The notes under the pieces are model-generated. The model searched no databases, was not told where the DNA came from, and saw nothing but the letters and a program-made list of their open reading frames with translations. 64,000 nucleotides of DNA from Bradyrhizobium sp. CSS354 (GTDB lineage: Bacteria > Pseudomonadota > Alphaproteobacteria > Rhizobiales > Xanthobacteraceae), in NCBI RefSeq assembly GCF_029051725.1, contig NZ_JAACFU010000010.1, forward strand, positions 124,001 through 188,000, written 5' to 3'. This document shows, piece by piece, positions 16,771-26,452 of the stretch (position 1 is the stretch's first letter; every line of letters begins with the position of its first letter). Both the position numbers and the translations under genes were made by a program.

Positions 16771-18339
16771 TCAGGCGCCGGCGGGGGAGCGAACCGGACG
16801 CAGCAGAAATGCCGGCAGATGCGAGTGGTCGCCCGGCTCACTGTCGGCCTCACGTTGGCGGCGCGGCTCGGGGCGACCGATCGACGGCACATGCGACGGA
16901 TTGGCCTGCTGGCGCGCACCGTCACGCGGCTCGGATGATGGCTTGCCTTCACGCGGAGGTCTGGCTTCACGCGGAGGCCTTGATTCACGCGGAGGCCTGG
17001 CCTCGCGTGCGGGCCTTGCTTCGGAAGCGGGCCTCGCCTCGGGAGCGGTCCGTGCTTCGGCTGAAGGCTGTGCCTCGCCACGCGCTTCGCGCGGCTCGTG
17101 GCTGCGCTCACGATCGCGACCGCGTTGCGGCTTGCCGCGTCCGCCGCGTGAACGTTCACGGCCGCGCTGCTCGCGCGGACGCTCGCTCGCATCGGAAGCA
17201 TCGGTGCGGACTTCGAAATCGCCTTCGGCGCGCGGAATGCTCTGGCCGATCAGCTTCTCGATCGCCACCATCGACTTCTGGTCGAGCGGCGTGACGAGCG
17301 AGATCGCCATGCCGGACCGGCCTGCGCGACCGGTGCGGCCGACGCGGTGGACATAGTCGTCGGGATGGTGGGGAACATCGAAATTGAAGACGTGGCTGAC
17401 CTCGGGGATGTCGAGGCCGCGGGCGGCGACGTCGGATGCGACCAGCAGGGGCAGCTCGCCCTTGCGGAACTGTTCGAGTGCCGCCGTGCGGGCCGACTGA
17501 TCCATGTCGCCGTGCAGCGCACCGACGCTGAAGCCGTGCTTCTGCAGCGATTTGTGAACGACGGCGACCTCGCGCTTGCGATTGCAGAAGATGATCGCGT
17601 TCTGGAGATCCTTGGCCTCGCGCAGCAATCGGCGAAGCAGCTCGCGCTTCTCGTGCGCCTCACGCCCGGCCGGGACCTGACACTGCGTAACGGTGACAGC
17701 GGTGGTGGCGGGCTTCGATACCTCGACCTTCTGCGGATTGTGCAGGAAGGTTTCGGTGATGCGCCGGATCTCCGGCGGCATGGTCGCGGTGAAGAACAGG
17801 GTCTGCCGGGTGAACGGGACGAGCTTGCAGACGCGCTCGATGTCGGGAATGAAGCCCATGTCCAGCATCCGGTCGGCTTCGTCGATGACGAGCAACTCGA
17901 CGCCGGTGAGCAGCAGGCCGCCGCGCTCCGTGTGGTCGAGCAGGCGGCCCGGAGTGGCGATCAGCACGTCGACGCCGCGCGTCAGCTTGGCATCCTGGTC
18001 GCCGAAGGAAACGCCGCCGATCAGGAGGGCGACGTTGAGTTTCTGACCCGCGCCGTAGCGGTCGAAGTTTTCCTTCACCTGCGCCGCGAGTTCGCGGGTC
18101 GGTTCGAGGATCAGGGTGCGCGGCATGCGCGCCCGGGCGCGACCCTTTTCGAGGATGGTGAGCATCGGCAGCACGAAGGCCGCGGTCTTGCCGGTGCCGG
18201 TCTGGGCGATGCCGAGCACATCCTTGCGAGCGAGGACGTGAGGGATCGCCTGTTCCTGAATGGGGGTGGGGGTGGTGTAACCGGTGGCCGCCACTGCGGC
18301 GAGGACTTTTTCGGATAGTCCGAGATGGGTAAAAGACAT
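16771..18339 (-). CDS. DEAD-box RNA helicase, RhlE-like
   Basis: 522 residues. The Q motif FTHLGLSEKVLAAVAATGY is followed by AQTGTGKTAAF (Walker A), PTRELA, the DEAD motif as VIDEADRMLDMGF, SAT as FTATMP, and the C-terminal HRVGRTGRAGRSG. The last 145 residues are low-complexity, with repeated PREARP/PSEARP units rich in R, E and P, a form seen in RhlE-type helicases of ribosome or RNA metabolism. The 298 nt upstream contain no gene and could be a long leader, as in cold-induced helicases; that is inference. Confidence 0.93.
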   Translation of the reverse strand: MSFTHLGLSEKVLAAVAATGYTTPTPIQEQAIPHVLARKDVLGIAQTGTGKTAAFVLPMLTILEKGRARARMPRTLILEPTRELAAQVKENFDRYGAGQKLNVALLIGGVSFGDQDAKLTRGVDVLIATPGRLLDHTERGGLLLTGVELLVIDEADRMLDMGFIPDIERVCKLVPFTRQTLFFTATMPPEIRRITETFLHNPQKVEVSKPATTAVTVTQCQVPAGREAHEKRELLRRLLREAKDLQNAIIFCNRKREVAVVHKSLQKHGFSVGALHGDMDQSARTAALEQFRKGELPLLVASDVAARGLDIPEVSHVFNFDVPHHPDDYVHRVGRTGRAGRSGMAISLVTPLDQKSMVAIEKLIGQSIPRAEGDFEVRTDASDASERPREQRGRERSRGGRGKPQRGRDRERSHEPREARGEAQPSAEARTAPEARPASEARPAREARPPRESRPPREARPPREGKPSSEPRDGARQQANPSHVPSIGRPEPRRQREADSEPGDHSHLPAFLLRPVRSPAGA

Positions 18340-18637
18340 TGAGCCTCTGGTCGAAACCGCCGTTCGGAATCGAGGGTAATAAGGCTGTCGCGTTCCACCC
18401 CAAAACGGCGCGCTCTCAAAGAAGCTGGGGGTGCTGACTCACGCGAACAAAGCGCCAAGCTCAGGAATCGCTCTTCGATCTGAGCCGCGTCGCCACGGAA
18501 CATAGGCGGGAATCGGCCAAAGTCAATGGAGCAGGCGCGGGAAGGCCCTAAAAAACCTGAGGTTTTCGCCCAAATAGCGGGCGCGGCTGCGGTTTTCCGC
18601 CCAATCCGGCGATCGGCCGGAGCTGCCCAAACGTCGG

Positions 18638-19678
18638 CTAACGCCCCTGCGGCCCCTGCGCGCGGAAGTCGCCGGGGGCCATCCCGTAGGCGGCGTTGAA
18701 GGCCCGGTAATAGGTCGCCAGGCTGTCGAAGCCACAGGAGGTCGCGATGTCGGCGATCAGCCGGTCCGGGGCTTCGCGCATCAAGTGGCGGCTCTGGTTC
18801 AGGCGTTCCTCCGTCACGGTTTGCGAGAAGCTCTTGGCCGTGCTTTCGAACAGAATATGCAGGTGACGCACGGAGATGCCGAGCAGATCGGCCACCACTG
18901 TCGGCGCCAGATTCGGGTCTTGCAGGTGACGCGCGATCAGGCGCCGTGCCTGCGAGAGCCGGGCGGTCCGCAGCGCGGCCTGCCCGAGGCGGCTGCCGGG
19001 CCGCAGGATGCCGCGCTCGATCAGCGCCAGATGGGCTAAAGCCTGGACGAGGGAAGCGGCATCGGCGGGGCCGTCATCACCCGCGGCAACTTCACCGAGA
19101 TCGGCGAAGCAGGCGCCGAGCAGAGGCGCCAGGGTGGAATCGTCGAACGTCCGGGGCGCAAGCTCGCGCATGCGGTTATCCTGCGTGGAGAGGCTGCTCA
19201 CGGGGACCTTCAGGATCCGCAGATGGAAGCCTCCTGCGCCCAGCGGCGTCGTGCGATAGGGCAAGTCGGTATGGCTGGTGGCGAAGCTGCCATTGGCGAT
19301 CGTGAAGTCGCTGCTGCGCATGCCGCCGAACCAGCCGCCGCTGCCGAGCTGCTGATAGACGCAGATGCTGTCGCTCGGCGCGTCAGCGATGTCGGTCATG
19401 CTGCGCTCGACACTGTAGTGCGAGGCCTTCAGTTCGACGAGGCCGGCGCCGCCAAGCTGGCGCAGCGAGAATTCGCCGAAGAAGTCCGCGCGGCGTTCTC
19501 GCTCGAGTTCGGCGGTGACGCCGAACAGGCCCTTGGAGCGCACCTCGCGCCAAAAGTCGAAGCGGTCGTGCGGCTCGACCTCGTCGGTGCACCAGCGATA
19601 CACGGCAGCCCCTTGCTTCCAGCGGAATTGCCCACAAGAATTGACTGAGAAAAAGCAGATTCCAGCGGGATCTGCCAT
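18638..19678 (-). CDS. AraC family transcriptional regulator
   Basis: 346 residues. The N-terminal two thirds match the AraC-binding-like domain of the OxyR-unrelated AraC/FeaR type (DEVEPHDRFDFWREV, then SVYQQ-like IPLGAG segments). The C-terminal DNA-binding domain (about 235-340) has LGISVRHLHILFE and the typical end IADIATSCGFDSLATYYRAFNAAYG in parts. The target and effector are unknown. The start ATG at 19678 has no strong ribosome site; later starts are possible. It is divergent from the caspase-like gene. Confidence 0.88.
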   Translation of the reverse strand: MADPAGICFFSVNSCGQFRWKQGAAVYRWCTDEVEPHDRFDFWREVRSKGLFGVTAELERERRADFFGEFSLRQLGGAGLVELKASHYSVERSMTDIADAPSDSICVYQQLGSGGWFGGMRSSDFTIANGSFATSHTDLPYRTTPLGAGGFHLRILKVPVSSLSTQDNRMRELAPRTFDDSTLAPLLGACFADLGEVAAGDDGPADAASLVQALAHLALIERGILRPGSRLGQAALRTARLSQARRLIARHLQDPNLAPTVVADLLGISVRHLHILFESTAKSFSQTVTEERLNQSRHLMREAPDRLIADIATSCGFDSLATYYRAFNAAYGMAPGDFRAQGPQGR

Positions 19679-19814
19679 AGGCTAGACGACAAAACCTGAG
19701 TCCTCGGGGCTGTTGAACCAGCGCTATGGCTGGGCCGACTATCACATCAACGGCGCGGTTCCCATGAACCGCTGTTCGAGGGAACCGGCGTGGGCCGTTC
19801 GTGAGGGATTTTCG

Positions 19815-21329
19815 ATGACGCGTCGGCTTTTCAGAGTTCTGGCGGCGCTTGGCCTCGCCGTCGGCCTCAGCGGTTTCGCGCTCCCCGCCTGTGCCGAGAA
19901 GCGCGTTGCGCTCGTCGTCGGCAACAACGACTACAGGAACGTTCCGAAGCTGCTCAAGGCGGTCAACGACGCCCGCACCATGGGCGATACGCTGAAGCAG
20001 CTCGGCTTCTCGGTGATGGTCGCCGAAAACCAGAGCCGGCAGCAATTTTCGGAAACGCTGCTCGCGTTCGATCGGACGATCGAGCCCGGCGACACCGCGT
20101 TCTTCTTCTATGCCGGCCACGGCTTCGAGATCGCCGGCCAGAACTATCTGCTGCCGACCGACGTGCCGGCGGCGACGGAAGGGCAGGAAGAGCTGGTGCG
20201 TGACGCCTCCATCCTGGCCGATCGCATCGTCGAGCGTCTCCAGAACAAGAAGGCGCGAACCTCGATCCTGGTGTTCGACGCCTGCCGCAACAATCCGTTC
20301 GAGCGCAAGGGCACCCGCGCCGTCTCAGGTGGTGGCGGGCTTGCCCCGATGGTGCAGCTGCCTGAAGGCGTGTTCTCGGTCTTCTCCGCGGGCCCGCGCC
20401 AGACCGCGCTCGACCGCCTCTCCAACGACGACGCCAATCCCAATTCGGTGTTCACGCGCACCTTCGCCAAGGAACTGCTCCAGCCCGGCGAGAACCTGGT
20501 GCAGGTGGCGCAGCGTACGCGCCGTCTCGTCGCCGAGATGGCCGACACCGTCAAGCACAGGCAGGTGCCGGTCTATTTCGATCAGATGGTCGACGACGTC
20601 TTCCTCAGCGGCATCGCCAAGGACGTCGCCGCGCGCCCGGCCGATCCCCCAGCGCAGAAGCTCGCGGCGCTGCCACCGGTGTCGGTGCCGCGCGTGCAGA
20701 AGGAGGAGACCACCAATGCGCCGATCGCGAGCTTCTCGCGTCACAATGGCGGTTGGAGCGTGGTGTTCTCCTTTGCCGATCCGACCCTCGGCGTTTCCTG
20801 GCGCATGGCCGGCAATGGCGACTTCCGCGAAACCGGCTTCATCGATACGCTCGACCCGCGCACGCGCAAGAGAATGCCGAACCCATCGATTGAATTGCCG
20901 CCGGACGCGCAGGCCGGCACCATCGAGGTCCGCTACGTCGACCAGTCCGGTGACATGCAGGGGCCGTTCCCGATCAGGTTCGATCCCGAAGCCGCGCTGA
21001 TCCGCGACCAGCGCAAGATCCTCGACATGACCGCGACGAGTTGGCTGTCATTCCGCGAGTTCAACGGGCTGCTGGTCTACTACACGCACCTCGTGTCCTA
21101 CCGCTGCGCCATCCGCGAGGTGCGCATCGGCATCGACACCGCCGTTCCGAACCAGGTGTTGAAGATGCCGGGCTGCGACATGCGCGATCCTAGCGCGATC
21201 AGCGCCGGCATGCCGCTCTACATGAAGCTCGCGCCGGCAACGCAGTTCATCTCGGTGGAGCTGACCTATCGCGACGGCAGCGTGTCGGAGATCAAGAGCT
21301 TCCGCAGCGCGAACCGCAGCAACCACTGA
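19815..21329 (+). CDS. Secreted caspase-like protein (peptidase C14 family)
   Basis: 504 residues. A signal peptide (MTRRLFRVLAALGLAVGLSG, cleavage near PACAEKR) is followed by the caspase-fold domain. That domain opens RVALVVGNNDYRN, with the catalytic His102 in FYAGHGFEIAG and Cys157 in FDACRNNPF. The region after about residue 260 holds a predicted beta-rich domain of unknown role. The ATG at 19815 fits the signal peptide; the frame opens about 100 nt earlier. Secreted C14 proteins are abundant in Bradyrhizobium, mostly without known function. Confidence 0.88.
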   Translation: MTRRLFRVLAALGLAVGLSGFALPACAEKRVALVVGNNDYRNVPKLLKAVNDARTMGDTLKQLGFSVMVAENQSRQQFSETLLAFDRTIEPGDTAFFFYAGHGFEIAGQNYLLPTDVPAATEGQEELVRDASILADRIVERLQNKKARTSILVFDACRNNPFERKGTRAVSGGGGLAPMVQLPEGVFSVFSAGPRQTALDRLSNDDANPNSVFTRTFAKELLQPGENLVQVAQRTRRLVAEMADTVKHRQVPVYFDQMVDDVFLSGIAKDVAARPADPPAQKLAALPPVSVPRVQKEETTNAPIASFSRHNGGWSVVFSFADPTLGVSWRMAGNGDFRETGFIDTLDPRTRKRMPNPSIELPPDAQAGTIEVRYVDQSGDMQGPFPIRFDPEAALIRDQRKILDMTATSWLSFREFNGLLVYYTHLVSYRCAIREVRIGIDTAVPNQVLKMPGCDMRDPSAISAGMPLYMKLAPATQFISVELTYRDGSVSEIKSFRSANRSNH

Positions 21330-21376
21330 GGTGTCGAGCAGGCCGCGTCCGCCGCAGCTATTCGCGGCGCTTCTGA

Positions 21377-21613
21377 TCAAACATTTGATGGAATCGAAGG
21401 TTCGATCAGGGCCGGAGTCAGCGAGAAGAAGGCGCCCATCGCGATCGAGATGATGACGCGGCGCAGCAGGAGCTTCTCCTACTCCTCGTATGTATAGCCG
21501 TTCTGTTCGATGCGCACTGGCGCCAGCCCGGGCCTGCGCGGCGTGATCATGATCACGACGAAAAGCACGTTGATCAGGATCCAGACGCCGAGCAGTATGA
21601 GGATTGTCTGCAC
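21377..21613 (-). pseudogene. Small membrane protein frame split by an in-frame TAG
   Basis: From a GTG at 21613, behind AGGAAA, the frame reads MQTILILLGVWILINVLFVV and ends after 44 residues (NGYTYEE) at a TAG (21479-21481). The same frame then stays open for 33 more codons, starting EKLLLRRVIISIAMGAFFSL, to a TGA at 21377. Both halves are hydrophobic, so a 78-residue two-span protein may have been cut by one nonsense change. Alternatively the 44-residue part alone is the gene. The region otherwise holds nothing. Confidence 0.4.
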
Positions 21614-21730
21614 TGCAATTTCCTGAATGAGTCGGAATTGGCAGCAAGGCTAACGGCCATTCACAACTGCGGCAAATGAATCTTGCTTGCTGCACTGCAC
21701 AGAAAGCAACTGGTGGATGAGGACCCGGCC

Positions 21731-22987
21731 GTGAAACCCGATACGTCGCAGCATCCCCAGGGCTCCGCGGTAAAAGTGCGGTGTTGCATCGTCGGCGGCG
21801 GACCGGCGGGCATGATGCTCGGCTATCTCCTGGGGCGCGCCGGGATCGATGTCGTGGTGCTGGAGAAGCATGCGGATTTCTTCCGCGACTTCCGCGGCGA
21901 CACCGTGCATCCCTCGACGCTTCAGGTGATGGACGAGCTCGGCCTGATCGACGGATTCCTGAAGTTGCCGCATCAGCGCTTGCAGAAGATGGACGGCCTG
22001 TTCGGCGGTACCCCCGTTCGCATCGCCGATCTCAGCCGCCTCCGCACCAAGTACCCCTTCATCGCCTTCATGCCGCAATGGGATTTCCTGAATTTCCTGC
22101 GCGAGGCCGGCCAGCGCTTCGCCTCGCTGAAGGTGATGATGAACACGGAGGCCGTTGATCTGATCCGCCACGGCGAGACCATCGCCGGCGTGCGGGCGAA
22201 TACGCCGAACGGGATCGTGGACATCGAAGCCGATCTCACCATCGCCTGTGACGGCCGGCATTCGACGGTGCGCCAGCGTTCCGGCCTCGAGGTCGAGGAG
22301 ATCGGCGCGCCAATGGACGTGCTGTGGTTCCGCGTCGGCCGCAAGGCGAACGAGACCGAGAACGTGTTCGCGCGCGTCGAGCCCGGCAAGATGATGATCA
22401 CCTTCGACCGCGGCGACTATTGGCAGTGCGCCTATGTCATCGCCAAGGGACAATACGACGCGGTGAAGGCGAGGGGATTACAGGCGTTGCTCGATGACGT
22501 CGTTCGCATGGCGCCGATCCTGAAGAGCGGCATTGCCGATGTGAAGAGCTTCGACGATTTCAAGCTGCTCACTGTCGCGATCAACCGCCTGCCGCGCTGG
22601 ACGCGGCCGGGCCTGCTTCTCATCGGCGATGCCGCGCATGCGATGTCGCCGGTCGGCGGCGTCGGCGTCAATCTCGCCGTGCAGGATGCGGTTGCGACCG
22701 CAAATCTGCTGGCGGACAAGCTGCAAAACGGCTGTCCGTCGGAGGACGAACTCGATGCCGTGCGCCGTCGCCGCGAATTCCCGGTGAAAATGACGCAGCG
22801 AACGCAGATGATCGTGCAGAACAACATCATCAGCGGCGCCTTGCAGGGCGGCGACCGGCCGCTGAAAGTGCCGCTGGTCGTGCGCCTCATCACCGTGCTG
22901 CCGTGGCTCCAGGGCATTCCGGCGCGCCTGCTCGCGCTCGGCGTCCGGCCCGAGCACGTGCGGTCGAAGGCTGCGCCGGCACGGTAG
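21731..22987 (+). CDS. FAD-dependent monooxygenase (PHBH/UbiH-like)
   Basis: 418 residues. The FAD-binding GxGxxG region is CCIVGGGPAGMMLGYLL, the middle DG motif is TIACDGRHSTVRQ, and the ribityl-binding GD motif is LLIGDAAHAMSPVGGVGVN. This makes it a class A flavoprotein hydroxylase that acts on an aromatic or related substrate, which cannot be named. GAGGAC lies 7 nt before the GTG at 21731, which decides that start over the longer frame. It has no obvious operon partner. Confidence 0.9.
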   Translation: MKPDTSQHPQGSAVKVRCCIVGGGPAGMMLGYLLGRAGIDVVVLEKHADFFRDFRGDTVHPSTLQVMDELGLIDGFLKLPHQRLQKMDGLFGGTPVRIADLSRLRTKYPFIAFMPQWDFLNFLREAGQRFASLKVMMNTEAVDLIRHGETIAGVRANTPNGIVDIEADLTIACDGRHSTVRQRSGLEVEEIGAPMDVLWFRVGRKANETENVFARVEPGKMMITFDRGDYWQCAYVIAKGQYDAVKARGLQALLDDVVRMAPILKSGIADVKSFDDFKLLTVAINRLPRWTRPGLLLIGDAAHAMSPVGGVGVNLAVQDAVATANLLADKLQNGCPSEDELDAVRRRREFPVKMTQRTQMIVQNNIISGALQGGDRPLKVPLVVRLITVLPWLQGIPARLLALGVRPEHVRSKAAPAR

Positions 22988-23166
22988 CGCAAGAACCCGG
23001 TAGGGATAACGCTGCGTTAAATCGCGCTCGGCGCGTTGCCTGCGTGCAACAGCGCAAACGGATTGAAGGCGCGCTGCTTGCCAATCCCACGTCTTAACTG
23101 TCTTGATTCAAATTTGAGTAAGAACTGCATGTGAGCGTGCACCCATCAAAGGACACGGGGTGTACC

Positions 23167-23943
23167 ATGCGTAACAAATTGATTGCCGCCTTCGCCTGCA
23201 CGACCGCTCTGGTTTCGACCGGCGCCGCTTCCGCCGCCGATCTCGGTGCGCGGCCCTACACAAAGGCGTCGGCCTATATGGAGTCGATGTTCAACTGGAC
23301 CGGCTTCTATGTCGGCGGTCACATCGGTGGCGCATGGACCAACGAGCGTTGGAACAACACCGCGAACACAACGCCCTTTGGTGACCTCGCTCCGGGCGAG
23401 GGCTTTCGTCAGCGCGGCGCCGGCATCATGGGCGGCGCCCAGATTGGCTACAACTGGCAGGCCAACAACTACGTGTTCGGCATGGAAGGTACGATCTCCG
23501 GCCTCGACAACCACGGCTCGGGCAGGAACAACACGTTCGGCGTCGGCCTCGACGATGTGTTCTCCTGGCGCGCCAACGTGCTCGCGACCGTCGTCGGTCG
23601 TGCGGGCTTCGCCGTGCAGAACAATCTGTTCTATATCAAGGGCGGCTATGCCGGCGTGAACAACCGTCTCTCGGTGAGCGACACCGTTCCGAATCCGTCG
23701 ACCGGCTCTGGCGGTCAGACCCATTGGGCCAACGGTTGGACCGTCGGCGCCGGCTGGGAATACGGCGTCACCCGCAACTGGATCGTCGGCCTCGAGTACA
23801 ACTACGCAGCCTTCGCCAGCCAGACCTATCAACTTGGCGGCACCTCGGGCAATTACAGCTTCGATGCCAAGCCGCGCGACATCCAGTGGGCCGTCGTGCG
23901 CGCCAGCTACAAGTTCGACGCGCCGGTCATCGCCCGCTACTGA
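23167..23943 (+). CDS. Outer-membrane beta-barrel protein (Omp25/Omp31-like)
   Basis: 258 residues. The signal peptide MRNKLIAAFACTTALVS ends at GAASAADLGARPYTKA, the processing region shared with two other proteins here (at 25304-26086 and 33233-34000). The barrel begins FNWTGFYVGGHIGG and has alternating hydrophobic strands with many Gly, Asn and aromatic residues, closing with the typical terminal strand VRASYKFDAPVIARY. Such proteins are abundant surface barrels in rhizobia and Brucella. A strong terminator follows. Confidence 0.88.
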   Translation: MRNKLIAAFACTTALVSTGAASAADLGARPYTKASAYMESMFNWTGFYVGGHIGGAWTNERWNNTANTTPFGDLAPGEGFRQRGAGIMGGAQIGYNWQANNYVFGMEGTISGLDNHGSGRNNTFGVGLDDVFSWRANVLATVVGRAGFAVQNNLFYIKGGYAGVNNRLSVSDTVPNPSTGSGGQTHWANGWTVGAGWEYGVTRNWIVGLEYNYAAFASQTYQLGGTSGNYSFDAKPRDIQWAVVRASYKFDAPVIARY

Positions 23944-23997
23944 GTGCGTCAACGAACGACCAAGCAGCCATAAAAGACGATCACTGCCCAAATTTAA

Positions 23998-24028
23998 AAG
24001 CCCCGGCATTGTCCGGGGCTTCTTTTTT
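23998..24028 (+). terminator. Intrinsic terminator of the barrel protein gene
   Basis: AAGCCCCGG (23998-24006) and CCGGGGCTT (24013-24021) form a GC-rich hairpin, followed by CTTTTTT. The SDR gene is convergent 25 nt further on. Confidence 0.9.
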
Positions 24029-24052
24029 GTGTGCAGCGCTTTCGCGTACGGC

Positions 24053-24823
24053 CTACGCCATCACCGAGAACCCGCCGTCGACGGGGATCGCGGTGCCGGT
24101 GACGAAGTTGGAAGCGGACGAGGCAAGGAACACGGTGATGCCGGCGAAGTCGTCGATGTCGCCCCACCGCCCCGCAGGCGTGCGTGCCAGCACCCGCTCA
24201 TGCAATCCTGATACCTGCTGCCGCGCGCCGCGGGTCAGGTCGGTGTCGATCCAGCCCGGCAGGATGGCATTGACCTGGATGTTGTCGGGCGCCCATGCAT
24301 TGGCGCAGGCGCGCGTGTACTGAACGATGCCACCCTTGCTCGCCGCATAGGCCGTTGCGAAGCTCGCGCCGAAGATCGACATCATCGAGCCGATGTTGAT
24401 CACCTTGCCGTTGCCGGACGCCTTCAGCGCCGGGTAGGCCAGCTTCGAGCACAGGAAGGCGCTGGTGAGGTTGGTGTTGATCACCGTATTCCACTCGTCG
24501 AGCTCGAGCTCGTGCGGCGGCTTGCGGATGCTCATGCCGGCATTGTTGACGAGGATGTCGATGCGGCCGAGATCTCCGACGACACGTTCGACCATCGCTG
24601 CGATGGCCGCCTTGTCCGTGACGTCGGTGGCAACACTGATCGCCTTCACGCCGCGTTGACTGAGATCGGCGACGGCGGCGGCGGATTTGGTTTCGTTGCG
24701 TCCGACCACGGCGATGTTGGCGCCGGCATCTGCGAGGCCACGGGCCATGCCGAGCCCGATGCCGCCATTGCCTCCCGTGACGATCGCGACCTTGCCGCGG
24801 AGATCGAACCGACTGGTTGTCAT
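24053..24823 (-). CDS. Short-chain dehydrogenase/reductase
   Basis: 256 residues, the classical SDR length. The cofactor loop is VTGGNGGIGLGMA, NNAG is in DILVNNAGMS, and the catalytic Ser-Tyr-Lys set is formed by GSMMSIFG and YAASKGG. It ends TAIPVDGGFSVMA. The sequence resembles glucose/gluconate-type dehydrogenases, but many SDRs share this look, so the substrate stays open. The small membrane protein gene upstream (24845-25030) is on the same strand 21 nt away and is probably co-transcribed. Confidence 0.9.
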   Translation of the reverse strand: MTTSRFDLRGKVAIVTGGNGGIGLGMARGLADAGANIAVVGRNETKSAAAVADLSQRGVKAISVATDVTDKAAIAAMVERVVGDLGRIDILVNNAGMSIRKPPHELELDEWNTVINTNLTSAFLCSKLAYPALKASGNGKVINIGSMMSIFGASFATAYAASKGGIVQYTRACANAWAPDNIQVNAILPGWIDTDLTRGARQQVSGLHERVLARTPAGRWGDIDDFAGITVFLASSASNFVTGTAIPVDGGFSVMA

Positions 24824-24844
24824 GCTGCTATTCCCTGGTTTCTT

Positions 24845-25030
24845 CTATTGGTTGCTCTGCCAGATCAGCACCAGCCCGAAGCCGGCCATGGCTGCGCCAT
24901 AGCCGGCCCATTGCAACTGGTTGACCATGAAGCTCGATCGCGGCCACGCGACGGTGCCCGTGCCCTGTCCGATCCAGAGCAGCCCGACGGCGAGGGCAAA
25001 CAGGCCTGCTACAAGCAGAGATCTGCGCAT
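24845..25030 (-). CDS. Small two-span membrane protein, unknown function
   Basis: 61 residues. Two hydrophobic segments, LLVAGLFALAVGLLWIGQG and AGYGAAMAGFGLVLIWQ, are joined by a short polar loop (WPRSSFMVNQ). The basic start MRR favours the N-terminus inside. A plausible GGGAGGAA site precedes the ATG. It lies just upstream of the SDR gene on the same strand. No family is recognised. Confidence 0.65.
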   Translation of the reverse strand: MRRSLLVAGLFALAVGLLWIGQGTGTVAWPRSSFMVNQLQWAGYGAAMAGFGLVLIWQSNQ

Positions 25031-25252
25031 GCATTCCTCCCCATTGGTCCGCTTCTGTCGGGACGCGACAAGCCGATTGCCGCGGCCCGAAAACTTGGCG
25101 GGAGACTAGCCGTAGCCGTGGTTGGGATACAATGGCTGCTGATGCAGGCCGCAGCGCGGATGCATGTCCATACGCAAGATCGCCGGAAAGCCAGCTTTGG
25201 ATACGCCTACCAATGCTGAAAGCGGGCATCAGCCGCTGAAGCACCGCACAAC

Positions 25253-25281
25253 GAAAAAGCCCCGGACGATGCCGGGGCTTT
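25253..25281 (-). terminator. Intrinsic terminator of the second barrel protein gene
   Basis: Arms AAAGCCCCGG (25256-25265) and CCGGGGCTTT (25272-25281). Read on the minus strand the hairpin is followed by TTTTTCG. The core is nearly identical to the terminator at 23998. Confidence 0.88.
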
Positions 25282-25303
25282 GACGTCTGAACTTGCGTTC
25301 GGA

Positions 25304-26086
25304 TCAGTACTTCGCGACGACCGGACCGGTCCAGTTGAAGCGGTAGACCAGCGAGGTCGAGATCGTCTGGTTCCAGCTGTTGGCACGGATGCTGTTACCG
25401 ATCGGAAGATTGCCCACGTCCGTCACGATGTCCGAGGTCTTGGCGTTGTAGAAGGCCGAACGATACTCGGTCTTCATGAACCAGCCGGGCGACTGGATGC
25501 CGAAGATGTTCAGGTTGTTCTCGACGCCACCGCCAACAAACCAACCGTTGCGGTTGTAGCTGCCCAGGTGGACACCAGCGGGAACGCCACCCAGCGTCAT
25601 GAAGTTGGTCTGGCCGAAATGGGCGCCAGAGTAACCGCCGTTGACGTAGGAGAGAACGTTCGGGGCGACCAGCCAGCCGAGGCGAACACCAGCGGCCCAG
25701 GAGTCTTCCAGCTTCTGGTTGCCGGTGAGGCCAAGGGTCGGATCCTGAATGGTGGCACGGATGCTGCCGAACTGACCGTCAGCGAACACGCCGGCGACCC
25801 AGGTGCCGCTGAACTGCCAGTCGTAGCCGAGGCCGACCGTGCCGAACCAGCCCGAGCCACCCTGGCGCTGATCGATCGTCAGGGGAACTGCGCCGACCGT
25901 GGTCTGCACGCGCTGGTCAGAGGCCGAGAGGCCGCCGCCGGCGCCGCCGAAGATGTAGAAACCGGTCCAGCTGGCGACGGGAGCCGCCATCGGCGCCTTC
26001 ACGTAGGGACGGGCGCCAAGGTCAGCGGCCGAGGCCGAACCGGTCATCGCGGCAACCGCAGTCAGTGCGAGCAAAATCTTCTTCAT
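25304..26086 (-). CDS. Outer-membrane beta-barrel protein (Omp25/Omp31-like)
   Basis: 260 residues. The signal peptide MKKILLALTAVAAMTGS ends at ASAADLGARPYVKAP. Barrel strands start at SWTGFYIFGGAGGG and end with SLVYRFNWTGPVVAKY. The start at 26086 is fixed by the signal peptide; the open frame extends 190 nt upstream through what must be the leader. It is a paralogue of the proteins at 23167-23943 and 33233-34000. Confidence 0.87.
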   Translation of the reverse strand: MKKILLALTAVAAMTGSASAADLGARPYVKAPMAAPVASWTGFYIFGGAGGGLSASDQRVQTTVGAVPLTIDQRQGGSGWFGTVGLGYDWQFSGTWVAGVFADGQFGSIRATIQDPTLGLTGNQKLEDSWAAGVRLGWLVAPNVLSYVNGGYSGAHFGQTNFMTLGGVPAGVHLGSYNRNGWFVGGGVENNLNIFGIQSPGWFMKTEYRSAFYNAKTSDIVTDVGNLPIGNSIRANSWNQTISTSLVYRFNWTGPVVAKY

Positions 26087-26452
26087 TTTAAAATCCCCAA
26101 GCTTTGGTCTGTCTGGCAGGCGCGAGCGCACTGAAGTCCGTGTGATCTGATGTCCCGGACTATAACTGCTTCTCTCCGAAATGCTGTTGCAGAGCAGGCA
26201 CAGTCGCCGGGAAACGCTGCACGGCAGGGATTCTGAGTGTCGTTGTCGAAATATACAATAATCCTGCATTATCAATGTGTTACTAAGAATTTCGCCTATC
26301 TTTGTTTTGGTAACTTCTCGTTAGCAAATCCGGCTTTGTCCGAAATGGAGGCAATCCTGCATCAGCATGGCCCGGTGAGTCGTTGGCCGACTCGCGATGC
26401 GACGAGGCCGGGAATCAGCGAGTCGAGGTGGGGTAGGACGGTTGTCGTCCCC
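26087..26452. other. Intergenic region downstream of parE, with a parE-like remnant
   Basis: 366 nt without an intact gene. It holds the promoter and leader of the barrel protein gene, an AT-richer stretch (about 26240-26320) and a short remnant that resembles the end of parE (26296-26349, listed separately). Nothing else was recognised. Confidence 0.5.
26296..26349 (-). pseudogene. Degenerate copy of the parE 3' end
   Basis: Read on the minus strand this stretch gives SISDKAGFANEKLPKQR and a stop. The intact parE ends ISDKAEFANDDLLDV and a stop. Eight of the nine residues from ISDK to FAN agree, and about 22 of 29 aligned bases match. The copy lies about 170 nt beyond the real parE stop, in the same orientation. 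It is short, so a chance match is possible. Confidence 0.4.
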
